This document shows, piece after piece, positions 1-9,389 of a stretch of DNA of 64,000 nucleotides. The DNA comes from Saprospiraceae bacterium (lineage in GTDB: Bacteria; Bacteroidota; Bacteroidia; Chitinophagales; Saprospiraceae), in the NCBI GenBank assembly GCA_016715105.1, contig JADKBO010000032.1:10752-74751 (forward strand), given 5' to 3'. The position numbers and the translations under genes are program-made. Below the pieces are notes generated by a model. That model was not told the DNA's origin. It saw nothing but the letters and a program-made list of their open reading frames with translations, and ran no database searches. Within the stretch, counting starts at the first letter, position 1, and every line of letters starts with the position of its first letter.

Positions 1-22
1 AACCTATAAACGTTGTGTCCTA

Positions 23-739
23 ATGAAACAATTTTTTATAACCATATTTTTTGTTTCTTTTTTGGGCAATTTGATAAGTCAGCAAAATATATTGGCTTTT
101 AAGTCTGCCTATGGCTTACAATTGCCTTATGCAGACCTTAGCCAACGATATGGGGCTAATCTAGATGTGTCTGTAGGTTTGGAATTTCAAAAGGGAAATG
201 GACTATCATTGGGAATTGCCTGGGCATTTCTCTTTGGCAATAATGTGAAATACGACGCACTCAAAACATTCAGAGAGCCAACTGGTATTTTGATTGGCGT
301 TGATGGACTTGCATCAGATGTGTACTACAGATCTCGAGGACAACAACTAGGTTTGGATGTTTCTTACAATTTGGGCAAAGATAAAAGTGGCCTTGTATTT
401 GGTGGGGGCTTAGGTATCTTGACTTACTATACAGCGGTAGTTGATGACAGTAGGTCTTTTGAGCAAGTGCTGGGCAAGTATCAATCCCTCTATACCCTCA
501 AAGCCATTGGCCCATATGTTAAGCCGTTATTAGGCTATCATTATAAATCCTCATCTGGGTTGATCAATGGCAAAATATTATTTGAAACCACCCTTTCGCT
601 GACAAAATTTTCACAGGACTCACCATACAATGAGTTTTTGGCCAATAAATCAACTTTTGCTGATCATTCATTTGGTATAAAGTTAGTTTGGTTGTTGCCT
701 TTGAGAAAATACGGAGAAACTACCGTGAAATACTTTTGA
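23..739 (+). CDS. Secreted outer-membrane beta-barrel-like protein
   Basis: The 238-residue product begins with a Sec signal peptide: a short basic start, then a hydrophobic run ending near residue 20. The mature part is rich in glycine turns and alternating aromatic or aliphatic residues (for example QKGNGLSLGIAWAFLFGNN near residue 56), as in small outer-membrane barrels of Bacteroidota. It ends in an aromatic residue (KYF), which is common in proteins inserted by BamA. No specific family was recognised. Its stop codon overlaps the probable TTG start of the Kdo transferase, so the two genes are probably cotranscribed, and a cell-envelope role is inferred. The ATG at 23 is the natural start because the signal peptide follows directly. 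Confidence 0.7.
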   Translation: MKQFFITIFFVSFLGNLISQQNILAFKSAYGLQLPYADLSQRYGANLDVSVGLEFQKGNGLSLGIAWAFLFGNNVKYDALKTFREPTGILIGVDGLASDVYYRSRGQQLGLDVSYNLGKDKSGLVFGGGLGILTYYTAVVDDSRSFEQVLGKYQSLYTLKAIGPYVKPLLGYHYKSSSGLINGKILFETTLSLTKFSQDSPYNEFLANKSTFADHSFGIKLVWLLPLRKYGETTVKYF

Positions 740-1986
740 TTTATTCCATCATCATATCGCTCTTATCTCTCGTTCTACGGTTAGGAGGCTTATTTATTCC
801 AAAGTTTAAAAAGTGGAATAAGGATAGGACACAACATTTGAAAATTGTCAAAGATTTGCCTCCAAACTTTTCTCATTCAAGGCCTGTTATTTGGTTTCAT
901 TGCGCTTCTTTGGGTGAATTTGAACAGGCTAGAAGTATCATCGAAAAACTCTACGACCAAAAAAAACATTTCCTGTTTTTGACATTATTTTCTCCATCTG
1001 GTTATGAGGTTAGAAAAAACTACCAGAAGGCCGATTTGGTCCTGTATTTACCAATAGATACGCGCAAAAATATGGCTTTGATTGTAAATAAAATAATGCC
1101 CATTCTTTTCGTTGGTGTGAAATATGATTTCTGGTGGCATTTATTTGAATGTCTGAATAAACACCAAATTCCGAAATTTTTCATAGCGATGAAAATGGAT
1201 GAAAATCATTATGTTTTTAATCGTTTTGCCAAAAAATATTTGGAAATCCTAGGTGAAAATGCTTCCTTTTTCTGTCAAGATCAAGCCACTTCTACCCTAC
1301 TCCTCAACAAAATATCCAATGCAAAAACCATTAAAACAGTGGGCGATCCACGGGTAGATAGTGTTGTTGAAAGAAAGGTTAATGCAGAAACGCTTGCACC
1401 ACTCATTCAAGCAAATATTCCTCCAAAAAAAGTCATCATCTACGGCAGTATTTATGTCGAATGTATGGATATCATCACTCCTTTTATTCAAAAATATGAG
1501 CATGATTATCTGCACATTCTGGTACCTCACGATGTGTCTAAAGGTAACATTTCAGACATCGCCAAAAAGCTAAGTAAGCCCTTCATTTTTCTAAATGAAA
1601 TGAATAAGGGTCTTACTTCTAACATTATTATGGTCAACGAAATCGGCAAACTTTTTGATCTTTATACCTTGGCTGAAATCGTTTATATTGGAGGGGGTTT
1701 TACCAAAAATCTCCACAATACTCTTGAGCCTGCACGATTTGGAGTACCAATCATCATCGGCCCTAAACATCGAGGTTTTGAAGAAGTCGACGCTTTTTTG
1801 GAATTAGGAATAGCGATTGAGGTAAAAAATGCAGCTGAATTTACTCAAGCAGTCCTAAGTCAATCTTTAGAAAAAAGAGCAGACATCAAAATTAAATCAG
1901 GGGAATATTTTACTGAAAATGATCAAGCGAGTTATAAAATTTTTAGTGAAATTTCTGGTCAGCTACATTTAAAAAAGCGACTTTAA
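736..1986 (+). CDS. waaA: 3-deoxy-D-manno-octulosonic acid transferase (Kdo transferase)
   Basis: WaaA/KdtA moves Kdo from CMP-Kdo to lipid A precursor at the inner face of the inner membrane. The protein has the family's N-terminal membrane anchor (LIYSIIISLLSLVLRLGGLF), the acceptor-site motif HCASLGEFEQ, and the C-terminal nucleotide-binding part with GGGFTKNLHNTLEPARFGVP followed by IIGPKHRGFEE. Length, about 416 residues, is normal. The frame is open back to a TTG at 688, but that start would add 16 residues before the anchor and overlap the upstream gene by 52 bp. The TTG at 736, which overlaps the upstream TGA as TTGA, fits the family better. The Kdo-activating enzyme KdsB is encoded at about 25 kb on the other strand. 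Confidence 0.92.
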   Translation: MIYSIIISLLSLVLRLGGLFIPKFKKWNKDRTQHLKIVKDLPPNFSHSRPVIWFHCASLGEFEQARSIIEKLYDQKKHFLFLTLFSPSGYEVRKNYQKADLVLYLPIDTRKNMALIVNKIMPILFVGVKYDFWWHLFECLNKHQIPKFFIAMKMDENHYVFNRFAKKYLEILGENASFFCQDQATSTLLLNKISNAKTIKTVGDPRVDSVVERKVNAETLAPLIQANIPPKKVIIYGSIYVECMDIITPFIQKYEHDYLHILVPHDVSKGNISDIAKKLSKPFIFLNEMNKGLTSNIIMVNEIGKLFDLYTLAEIVYIGGGFTKNLHNTLEPARFGVPIIIGPKHRGFEEVDAFLELGIAIEVKNAAEFTQAVLSQSLEKRADIKIKSGEYFTENDQASYKIFSEISGQLHLKKRL

Positions 1987-2214
1987 AAGTAAATAGATCC
2001 AGTTAAAAGTCTTGAATATTACATAGGTTCTGAATTTGAACTGTTCGGAAATTCCGACAAGTTGCTCTTCATGCCACCATCTTTTCTCCTAAGATTTTAC
2101 AAAAAAAATCACAAAACAATCGATTTCCAAAAATAATCATTTGCTTTGTATACATATCGTAAATAATCCACAATGTCTTCAAATCAAAGCAACATAGAAG
2201 GGAAAGTATTCATC

Positions 2215-3210
2215 ATGAAAAAAATGGCTATCAAAAATAGCCTTAAAATTATCGCCATCTTTGGCCTTTTCATTTTTGCATTTTCATCTTGTCACAATGC
2301 CAAACAGACGCGTACTTTGAAGTTGGCTCACTCCTTGGACATGACCCATTCTGTACATCTAGGTATGGAGTTTATGGCCAAAAAGGTCGAAGAAAAGTCT
2401 GGCGGTAAGTTAAAAATCGATATTTATCCCAGTGGTCAATTGGGTTCTGAAAGACAATGTTTGGAGTTACTACAGATTGGCAGTCTGGCCATGACAAAGG
2501 TCTCTGGAGCAGTGATGGAAAACTTCAGTCCAAAAATTGAAATATTAAGTCTACCCTATATATTCAGAGATAAACAACACATATACAAAGTTTTAGATGG
2601 CCCAATTGGAAAACAATTGTTGGCAGAATGCTCGCAATACTGGTTGCGCGGACTTGCATTTTTTGATGCGGGCCAACGATCTTTTTATACCAAAAAACCA
2701 GTAAGAACTCCCGAAGACCTTAAAAATATAAAACTCAGAGTGCAGGAAAGTGTCACTGCCATCAACTTGGTCAAAGCTCTTGGTGCCTCTCCAACTCCAA
2801 TATCATGGGGTGAATTGTATACTGCTTTACAACAAGGCGTAGTTGACGGAGCTGAAAACAACCCCCCAAGTTTTTACCTATCCAGACATTACGAACAATG
2901 TAAGTATTATACCCTAAACGAACACACTGCTGTACCTGACATGCTCATCATGAGTACCGTATTTTGGGATAGACTTTCTGACGATGAAAAAAGATGGATT
3001 TCAGAAGCTGCACAAGAGGCCACTATTCATCAACGCGAATTATGGAATATTTCAGAACAGGAAGCATTGGCAGCAGTTGAAGCAGCTGGAGTAGAAATCA
3101 TTCGACCGGATAAATCGCTTTTTGCTGCCAAAACACAAGGTCTTTTAGATGCTTACAAAAGCAAACCAGAACTTTATGCCATCATTCAAAAAATCCAAGA
3201 AACAAAATGA
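2215..3210 (+). CDS. dctP: TRAP transporter solute-binding lipoprotein, DctP family
   Basis: This is the extracytoplasmic solute receptor of a tripartite ATP-independent periplasmic transporter. From the ATG at 2215 it starts with a basic and hydrophobic leader ending in the lipobox FSSC (Cys26), so it is probably a lipoprotein. An in-frame ATG at 2173 would add 14 residues ahead of the leader, while 2215 has a purine-rich AGAAGGGAAAG upstream. Family hallmarks are the LAHSLDMTHSVHLG start, KLRVQESVTAINLVKALG with the arginine that normally binds the substrate carboxylate, and GELYTALQQGVVDGAENN. Its stop overlaps the dctQ start. The following uxaA and uxaB genes point to a hexuronate such as galacturonate or tagaturonate as cargo, which is inference. 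Confidence 0.93.
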   Translation: MKKMAIKNSLKIIAIFGLFIFAFSSCHNAKQTRTLKLAHSLDMTHSVHLGMEFMAKKVEEKSGGKLKIDIYPSGQLGSERQCLELLQIGSLAMTKVSGAVMENFSPKIEILSLPYIFRDKQHIYKVLDGPIGKQLLAECSQYWLRGLAFFDAGQRSFYTKKPVRTPEDLKNIKLRVQESVTAINLVKALGASPTPISWGELYTALQQGVVDGAENNPPSFYLSRHYEQCKYYTLNEHTAVPDMLIMSTVFWDRLSDDEKRWISEAAQEATIHQRELWNISEQEALAAVEAAGVEIIRPDKSLFAAKTQGLLDAYKSKPELYAIIQKIQETK

Positions 3211-3692
3211 GAAAACACATAGACAATTATTTGGGTAAGTTTTTAGCCATTTTGATGCTGATCATGACTCTGGATGTGCTTTATGGAGTTGTAACCCGAT
3301 ATGTTTTTGGCGCTCAAGCCAGTTGGACAGAAGAGCTTGCCCGATTTTTATTGATATGGATCGGCATATTGGGCGCAGCTCATGTATCAGGTAAACAAAT
3401 GCACTTAGCCATCGATTTACTGAAACCTAAGCTCAGTCCTAAAAATGCCAAACTAGTAGATAATTTTATTAAAATCATAGTCATCCTCTTTGCTTTGACA
3501 GTGTTGATCATAGGAGGTGTGAGATTGATGTACATCACACAAACGCTTGGTCAATTATCTCCTGCCTTGCGAGTACCCATGTCATTCATTTACTCAGTCG
3601 TGCCACTCAGTGGCATTTTGGTCATCTATTATCAAATACAAGAAATTTTGACACCAGGTGTTGAAGAAGCAGAAAATGTATCAATTGATTAA
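3207..3692 (+). CDS. dctQ: TRAP transporter small permease, DctQ family
   Basis: This 161-residue membrane protein is the small subunit that pairs with DctM in the TRAP permease. Four hydrophobic segments are visible (about residues 10-32, 46-62, 87-107 and 127-147). The segment SWTEELARFLLIWIGILGAA carries the family signature, a conserved Trp-Thr-Glu-Glu before the second helix. The start overlaps the dctP stop as ATGA, and the stop at 3692 is followed directly by the dctM reading frame, so the three genes are translationally linked. Confidence 0.92.
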   Translation: MRKHIDNYLGKFLAILMLIMTLDVLYGVVTRYVFGAQASWTEELARFLLIWIGILGAAHVSGKQMHLAIDLLKPKLSPKNAKLVDNFIKIIVILFALTVLIIGGVRLMYITQTLGQLSPALRVPMSFIYSVVPLSGILVIYYQIQEILTPGVEEAENVSID

Positions 3693-3728
3693 TTGGCAAA
3701 ACTATTCAAAACAGGAAATTATCAAATA

Positions 3729-5015
3729 ATGGAAGTTGCAATTTTGGTTTTATCATTTTTAATTTTGATGGCTATTGGAGTTCCGATTGCATGGAGTATA
3801 GGTTTGAGTAGTATCTGTACTATGTTGGTCAGTATTCCAGCCATTCCTGCCTTCACAACGGTTGCGCAACGAATGGCTACGGGTTTAGATAGTTTTGCTT
3901 TATTGGCAATTCCATTTTTTGTACTTGCGGGGCAAATTATGAATAAAGGCGGCATTGCAAAACGACTCATAGAGTTTGCCAAAAGTTTAGTTGGTTCCGT
4001 GCCTGGTGGACTTGCTCATGTCAATATTTTAGCTGCCATGTTGTTTGGCGCCATATCTGGTTCTTCTGTAGCGGCAGCCTCAGCATTAGGATCGACGGTT
4101 GGTAAAAAAATGGTCGAAGAAGGTTATTCCAGAGAATTTGCTGCAGCCATAAATATAACTTCCTCCACTACAGGACTGGTAATCCCTCCCAGCAATGTTT
4201 TGATCGTTTATTCTCTTGCAAGCGGAGGAGTATCCATAGCTGCCCTTTTTATAGCAGGGTACATTCCTGGAATATTGACAGGAATCATGCTGATGATTGT
4301 TGCGGCTATCTATTCCAAAAAACGAAAATTTCCTGCTGGTGAACCAACCAGTTTTGCAAGAATCTTATCATCTTTTGTTTCAGCGTTCCCGAGTTTACTC
4401 TTGTTAGTTGTAGTGATAGGTGGCATTGTTGCTGGGATATTTACAGCAACAGAAGCATCGGCCGTGGCTGTTTTGTATTGTTTGGTGCTCACTTATTTCT
4501 ACAAAGAACTTTCTTTTAAAGATATACCATCCATATTTATCAGTTCAGTAGAAACCACCGCCATTGTCATGCTTTTGATAGGTACTTCTATGAGTATGTC
4601 TTGGATCATGGCCTATGAAAATATCCCTCAGGATTTGACCAATCTGCTACTCTCTGTGACAGATAATAAAATCATCATTTTGCTAATAATTAATGCAATT
4701 TTGTTATTTATTGGGATTTTCATGGATATGACACCTGCAGTGTTGATTTTTACACCCATATTTTTACCAATAGTTACAAAGTTGGGTATAAATCCTACGC
4801 AGTTTGGAATCATTATGGTCATGAACCTTTGTATAGGACTTTGCACTCCTCCTGTTGGAGCTGTTTTATTTGTAGGTGTGGGTATAGCGGGCACAACTAT
4901 TGAGAAAGTAATAAAGCCGCTTTTGCCTTTATTTGTGGCAATGATCGTGGCTTTACTTTTGGTGACTTATATCCCAGCTTTGAGTTTGTGGCTTCCTGGT
5001 ATCTTTGGTTTATAA
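3729..5015 (+). CDS. dctM: TRAP transporter large permease, DctM family
   Basis: This is the large membrane subunit that drives solute uptake with a sodium or proton gradient. The product, about 428 residues with some twelve hydrophobic segments, has the typical start MEVAILVLSFLILMAIGVPI and the conserved motifs AGQIMNKGGIAKRLIEFA, GAISGSSVAAASALGS, PPSNVLIVYSLASGG and CIGLCTPPVGAVLFVG. The frame is open from a TTG at 3693, immediately after dctQ. The ATG at 3729 matches the usual N-terminus and is preferred. It is followed after 45 bp by uxaA. Confidence 0.93.
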   Translation: MEVAILVLSFLILMAIGVPIAWSIGLSSICTMLVSIPAIPAFTTVAQRMATGLDSFALLAIPFFVLAGQIMNKGGIAKRLIEFAKSLVGSVPGGLAHVNILAAMLFGAISGSSVAAASALGSTVGKKMVEEGYSREFAAAINITSSTTGLVIPPSNVLIVYSLASGGVSIAALFIAGYIPGILTGIMLMIVAAIYSKKRKFPAGEPTSFARILSSFVSAFPSLLLLVVVIGGIVAGIFTATEASAVAVLYCLVLTYFYKELSFKDIPSIFISSVETTAIVMLLIGTSMSMSWIMAYENIPQDLTNLLLSVTDNKIIILLIINAILLFIGIFMDMTPAVLIFTPIFLPIVTKLGINPTQFGIIMVMNLCIGLCTPPVGAVLFVGVGIAGTTIEKVIKPLLPLFVAMIVALLLVTYIPALSLWLPGIFGL

Positions 5016-5060
5016 TTTTTTGAATGCGAATAAAAAAAGCCCTAGTGGCATTGTTTGTTT

Positions 5061-6710
5061 ATGAATAATATCCTAAAAGTCCACGACAGTGACAATGTGA
5101 TAGCTGCCTTGGTAAATTTAAATGTTGGTGATCTAGTGACGCTGGATGGAGAACAATTTGAAATAAAGGAGACCATTCCTATGAAGCACAAATTCGCCGC
5201 TGTTGATTTTGCAGTCGGTGATTTGGTCATCATGTATGGAGTCAGGATCGGAAAGTCTAAAGTTGCGATTCCAAAAGGTTGTAGAATTTCAACTGATAAT
5301 GTCGGCCATTCTGTCAAAGATTATGAAGCTAAATCTGAAAATTACACATGGAAAAAACCTGATAATTCTAGGTTCCATGATCGCACATTCGATGGATATA
5401 TAAGAAGTGATGGCAAAGTAGGTACCCGCAATTATTGGATCGTATTTCCATTAGTATTCTGCGAAAACAGAAATATCAAATTGATTGAAGAAACCATGCT
5501 GGAGGCTTTGGGTTATAAATCAAAGCCCCAAAAGGCGATGAATATAGATATTTTAATTGACCTCTATAAGCAAGGAGTTACACCCGACCGATTATTAGAA
5601 ACATCAATAAGTTCAGACCTTGAGGAAGTTACAACCAATAAACTTTTTCCTAATGTAGACGGTTTGAAGTTTCTGGTTCATGACCGAGGTTGTGGTGAAA
5701 TCAGACAAGATTCAGAAGCACTTTGCAGGCTTATGGCAGGATATATCAATAATCCAAATGTAGCCGGGGCTACCATACTGAGTCTAGGTTGTCAAAATGC
5801 ACAGTTTTCATTGTTACAAGAGGCTATGAATGCTTTTGGAGTAGCTGTAGATAAGCCCATCTATATTCTCGAACAACAAAAAAGTAATTCCGAAAGAGAC
5901 TTCATTGAAGAAGCCATCAAAAAGACTTTCGTCGGTTTGATAGAAGCCAATAAAATCCAACGCCACCCAGCACCTCTGAGCAAATTGATGCTTGGTTTGG
6001 AATGCGGTGGCTCAGATGGCTTTTCAGGCATTTCTGCAAATCCAGCACTCGGATATGCATCTGATCTTTTAGTTACCTTGGGAGGTACAACTATTCTTGC
6101 AGAGTTTCCAGAATTGAATGGTGTAGAACAAGAATTGATCAACAGATGTGATACGGAGGAATTGGCAGCCAAATTTAGCAATCTCATGTCTACTTACAGC
6201 AAAAGAGCTGAGGAAGCGGGTTCCGGTTTTGAAATGAATCCCTCTCCTGGCAACATCAAGGATGGACTCATAACTGATGCTATGAAATCTGCTGGAGCTG
6301 CTAAAAAAGGAGGTATTTCAAACATCACAGATATATTGGATTACACAGAACAAGCCACTAAACCTGGGTTGAACTTACTTTGTACTCCGGGCAATGACGT
6401 TGAAAGTACCACTGCATTGGCAGGAACTGGCTGTAATATCATGGCTTTTACCACTGGTCTTGGCACACCAACAGGCAATCCCATTTCCCCAGTCATCAAA
6501 ATTTCTTCCAATTCCATCCTTACAAAAAGAATGTCTGATATCATAGACTTGGATGCAGGGACCATCATCAGTGGTGAAGATACCATCCAAACGAAAGGGG
6601 AAGAATTGATTGAAATGATGATCGAGGTGGCTAGTGGACGCACATTGACCAAAGCCGAGAAATTAAATCAAAATGATTTTATTCCATGGAGAAGGGGTGT
6701 TTCTCTTTAG
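5061..6710 (+). CDS. uxaA: Altronate dehydratase (UxaA family)
   Basis: UxaA dehydrates D-altronate to 2-keto-3-deoxy-D-gluconate, the step after tagaturonate reduction in galacturonate breakdown. The N-terminal part (residues 1-90) is a SAF domain. The catalytic part opens with GYIRSDGKVGTRNYWIVFPL, a family hallmark, and continues with RGCGEIRQDSEALCRLMAGY, LECGGSDGFSGISANPALG and GTGCNIMAFTTGLGTPTGNP, which hold conserved cysteines that probably bind the metal. The ATG at 5061 (MNNILKVHDSDNV) fits better than an upstream TTG at 5055. It lies between dctM and uxaB, so the operon couples uptake with catabolism. The frameless gap from dctM is short. Confidence 0.94.
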   Translation: MNNILKVHDSDNVIAALVNLNVGDLVTLDGEQFEIKETIPMKHKFAAVDFAVGDLVIMYGVRIGKSKVAIPKGCRISTDNVGHSVKDYEAKSENYTWKKPDNSRFHDRTFDGYIRSDGKVGTRNYWIVFPLVFCENRNIKLIEETMLEALGYKSKPQKAMNIDILIDLYKQGVTPDRLLETSISSDLEEVTTNKLFPNVDGLKFLVHDRGCGEIRQDSEALCRLMAGYINNPNVAGATILSLGCQNAQFSLLQEAMNAFGVAVDKPIYILEQQKSNSERDFIEEAIKKTFVGLIEANKIQRHPAPLSKLMLGLECGGSDGFSGISANPALGYASDLLVTLGGTTILAEFPELNGVEQELINRCDTEELAAKFSNLMSTYSKRAEEAGSGFEMNPSPGNIKDGLITDAMKSAGAAKKGGISNITDILDYTEQATKPGLNLLCTPGNDVESTTALAGTGCNIMAFTTGLGTPTGNPISPVIKISSNSILTKRMSDIIDLDAGTIISGEDTIQTKGEELIEMMIEVASGRTLTKAEKLNQNDFIPWRRGVSL

Positions 6711-6741
6711 TATTTATATTATTTGTCTTGAAAACTAATTT

Positions 6742-8199
6742 ATGGACATTCTAAGCAGAAAAGCCGTCGATGCAAAAGCTCCTGATGTAACCAATATTTT
6801 ACTTTTTGGTGGAGGTAATTTTGTTCGTGCATTTATTGGCTCCATATTTCAAACTTACAATGAAGTTTTGGGTCAAAATTTAGGAATTACTGTGGTAAAA
6901 GTGACTCCAGGAAAATATTTGGATTGGATTGCCCAAGAAGGTCTATATCATGTGAATACAAAGGGAATCAAAAACGGTGTGCTGGTAGAAGAAACCAAAC
7001 TCATCAACTGTGTCCGAGAAGTGCTTTCTTGTTACGATCAATGGCCGGAGTTTCTTGACACAGCTGGAAATCCCGATATCAAGTACATCATCAGCAATAC
7101 GACAGAAAGTGGTTTGAGATATAAGGAAGAAGTCTTTTCCAAAGAAAGGATTCCTGATGAATTTCCTGCAAAATTGACCATTTGGCTTTATGAACGGTTC
7201 AAGATTTTAGGAAATAATTCTACAAGTGGTGTTACTTTATTACCCTGCGAATTATTGGAGGATAATGGTTTTCTGCTCAAAAATATGATTGTACAATATG
7301 CAGAACTTTGGTCCATTGACCCTGCCTTTAAAACTTGGTTGAATTCAGCATGCCATTTTTGCAATACTTTGGTCGATCGCATCGTACCTGGCGCAAGTCA
7401 AGCGTCCAAAGAAAACACATTTAAATCCCTTGGTTTCATAGACCAATTATTGACAGAAGGCGAACCTTACCATTTTTTAGCCATTGAAGCTCCTGAAGTC
7501 GTACAAAATGAACTACCCATTGACCAAATAAGTCTCAACATTATTTATACGGATGATCTTGCACCTTATAGGCTTAGAAAAGTAAGAATTCTCAATGGAG
7601 CGCATAGTTCGATGGTGCCAGTCGGCCTTTTGAGTGGTTGCAAAACTGTAGGTGATGTGATGGAATCCAAATCAGTTGAAAATTACGTAAAATCTGTTAT
7701 TTTTCATGAAATCATTCCTGCCTTATCTTTACCTGAAGAAGGATTGCAAACCTATGCAAATGATATTTTAGATCGTTTCAGAAATCCATTCATCAAACAC
7801 CAACTCATCAGCATTGCCCTCAATTCCTTTTCCAAGTTTAAGGCAAGGATATTACCAAGTATAAAAGATTATGTTGCTAAGTTTGGGCAATGTCCCGACG
7901 GTTTGTGTCTTGCATATGCTGCTATGATTTATTTATACCGTGGAGAAATCAATGGTGAAAAAATCGAATTGAAAGATGATGTTTATGTGCTAAGTAGGCT
8001 GCAAAAGATTTGGTCACAATATGATGCAGGTGAAATTTCATTAGAAGTTTTAAATCTTAATATAGCGCAGGACTTAGATTTCTGGGGAGAAGATCTGACC
8101 AAACTACCTACTTTCTTAGAAAAGACAAATGCGCTACTTTCAAAAATAGCCAACGGTGAAATACAGCAAGTTTTGGTTAATCTTGGTTCGAACGATTAA
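6742..8199 (+). CDS. uxaB: Tagaturonate reductase (altronate oxidoreductase)
   Basis: UxaB is an NAD-dependent polyol dehydrogenase of the mannitol dehydrogenase family that interconverts tagaturonate and altronate. The 485-residue length matches E. coli UxaB. A Rossmann-type motif is seen at the start (NILLFGGGNFVRAFIG), NTTESGLRY lies in the cofactor domain, and the C-terminal domain has the catalytic signature KVRILNGAHSSMVP with the Lys-Asn-His set. It is the last gene of the dctPQM-uxaAB operon. No uronate isomerase (uxaC), keto-deoxygluconate kinase or regulator is next to it, so those steps must be encoded elsewhere. Confidence 0.93.
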   Translation: MDILSRKAVDAKAPDVTNILLFGGGNFVRAFIGSIFQTYNEVLGQNLGITVVKVTPGKYLDWIAQEGLYHVNTKGIKNGVLVEETKLINCVREVLSCYDQWPEFLDTAGNPDIKYIISNTTESGLRYKEEVFSKERIPDEFPAKLTIWLYERFKILGNNSTSGVTLLPCELLEDNGFLLKNMIVQYAELWSIDPAFKTWLNSACHFCNTLVDRIVPGASQASKENTFKSLGFIDQLLTEGEPYHFLAIEAPEVVQNELPIDQISLNIIYTDDLAPYRLRKVRILNGAHSSMVPVGLLSGCKTVGDVMESKSVENYVKSVIFHEIIPALSLPEEGLQTYANDILDRFRNPFIKHQLISIALNSFSKFKARILPSIKDYVAKFGQCPDGLCLAYAAMIYLYRGEINGEKIELKDDVYVLSRLQKIWSQYDAGEISLEVLNLNIAQDLDFWGEDLTKLPTFLEKTNALLSKIANGEIQQVLVNLGSND

Positions 8200-8254
8200 T
8201 TGAAGACATTCAAGCTTTCTTCGCATTTAATATTTGCCATCATTAGAGGATCAT

Positions 8255-8306
8255 AAAAAAAGCTGTTTTCAAAACCCTAAGGAATCTGAAAACAGCTTTT
8301 CTATTT
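8255..8306. terminator. Bidirectional intrinsic terminator between uxaB and pdhA
   Basis: A strong hairpin with left arm AAAAGCTGTTTTCA (about 8257-8271) and right arm TGAAAACAGCTTTT (8287-8300) is flanked by an A-run on the left and a T-rich run on the right. It sits between the convergent ends of uxaB and pdhA and can stop transcription from both sides. Confidence 0.9.
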
Positions 8307-8351
8307 TTATATTAAATCTTTGAGCTGAAAAAGTTAATCAGCCAAAAGTCA

Positions 8352-9389
8352 TTAGTCCATGATGAATGGATAATCCTTCTGCATGTAATTATCTTCATAC
8401 AATTCAGATCCCAATGGATAATCACTTGCTTCCGCAAATGCCATTGCCTCATCAATTTCCAAGTTGATTGCCTCCTTGATATCGTTTACTTCTTTTTCAG
8501 AAGCAATAGCGTTGTCGATGATTTTTCTTTCAGTAATCACAACTGGATCTTGCTCTTTGTAATGTTCCAACTCATCCTTGGTTCTGTATTTCGCTGGATC
8601 AGAAACTGAGTGACCACGGTATCTGTAAGTGCGTATTTCTAAATAATAAGGACCTTTACCACTTCTGATGTGTTCTGCAGCCCTCAAAAAAGCTTCATGA
8701 ACAGACTCCGGATTCATACCATCAACAGGTTCAGAAGGCATATCATATGCCAAACCAAGTTTCCAAAGGTCTTGCACATTACTCGTCCTTTTTACAGAAG
8801 TACCCATTGCATACTGGTTGTTTTCACAAATGTATAGAACGGGCAATTTCCACGTCATAGCCATGTTGAAAGATTCATGAAGTGAACCTTGTCTGGCGGC
8901 TCCATCACCAAACATACATACCGCTAGGTTGTCAGTTCCTTTATATTGCTCAGCAAATGCGATTCCTGTTCCGATTGGAATTTGCGCTCCTACGATACCA
9001 TTACCACCAAAATATCCTTTTTCCTTTGAAAAGAAGTGCATACTACCACCCTTCCCTTTCACACAACCAGTTGATTTTCCGTACAACTCAGCCATGCAAT
9101 ATTTAGATTCCAATCCTCTTGCCAAAGCCACACCGTGTTGTCTGTAGGCAGTAACAACTTTGTCACCGTCTTTCAAACCAGAAGCCAATGCCGCTCCTAT
9201 CGCCTCTTGACCAATGTACACGTGACAAAAGCCTCTGATTTTTTGTTGAGAATAAGCAAACAATGTCTTTTCCTCAAATCTTCTGATCCGATACATGATT
9301 TCATACCACTTTAAATAAGTGGCTTTATCGTAGCTGATCCCTTCTGCTTTTGCTGCTACTTTGGTCTTTTTATCTAGTACTTCTGCCAT
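8352..9389 (-). CDS. pdhA: Pyruvate dehydrogenase E1 component, alpha subunit
   Basis: This is the thiamine-diphosphate-binding alpha subunit of the E1 heterotetramer, which decarboxylates pyruvate for acetyl-CoA formation. The 345-residue protein shows YRIRRFEEK near the start, GFCHVYIGQEA, the loop GKGGSMHFF, and the TPP/Mg motif GDG (161-163) running to ENNQYAMGT (189-197). The C-terminal half has the phosphorylation-loop-like YRYRGHSVSDPAKYRT. A length of about 345 residues is typical of alpha subunits separate from beta. No pdhB or dihydrolipoamide acyltransferase gene is adjacent, so the complex is dispersed in this genome. A TACCTTTG box lies 23 bp upstream of the start. Confidence 0.95.
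   Translation of the reverse strand: MAEVLDKKTKVAAKAEGISYDKATYLKWYEIMYRIRRFEEKTLFAYSQQKIRGFCHVYIGQEAIGAALASGLKDGDKVVTAYRQHGVALARGLESKYCMAELYGKSTGCVKGKGGSMHFFSKEKGYFGGNGIVGAQIPIGTGIAFAEQYKGTDNLAVCMFGDGAARQGSLHESFNMAMTWKLPVLYICENNQYAMGTSVKRTSNVQDLWKLGLAYDMPSEPVDGMNPESVHEAFLRAAEHIRSGKGPYYLEIRTYRYRGHSVSDPAKYRTKDELEHYKEQDPVVITERKIIDNAIASEKEVNDIKEAINLEIDEAMAFAEASDYPLGSELYEDNYMQKDYPFIMD

Noticed and set aside
2173..2214. Longer start for the DctP gene at the ATG at 2173
   Set aside because: It would place 14 polar residues before the lipoprotein signal. The ATG at 2215 has a purine-rich site upstream and fits the signal peptide.
8183..8199. GGTTCGAA-like sequence as a tRNA T-arm
   Set aside because: It is the end of uxaB, and no cloverleaf can be drawn around it. 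No tRNA was found elsewhere.
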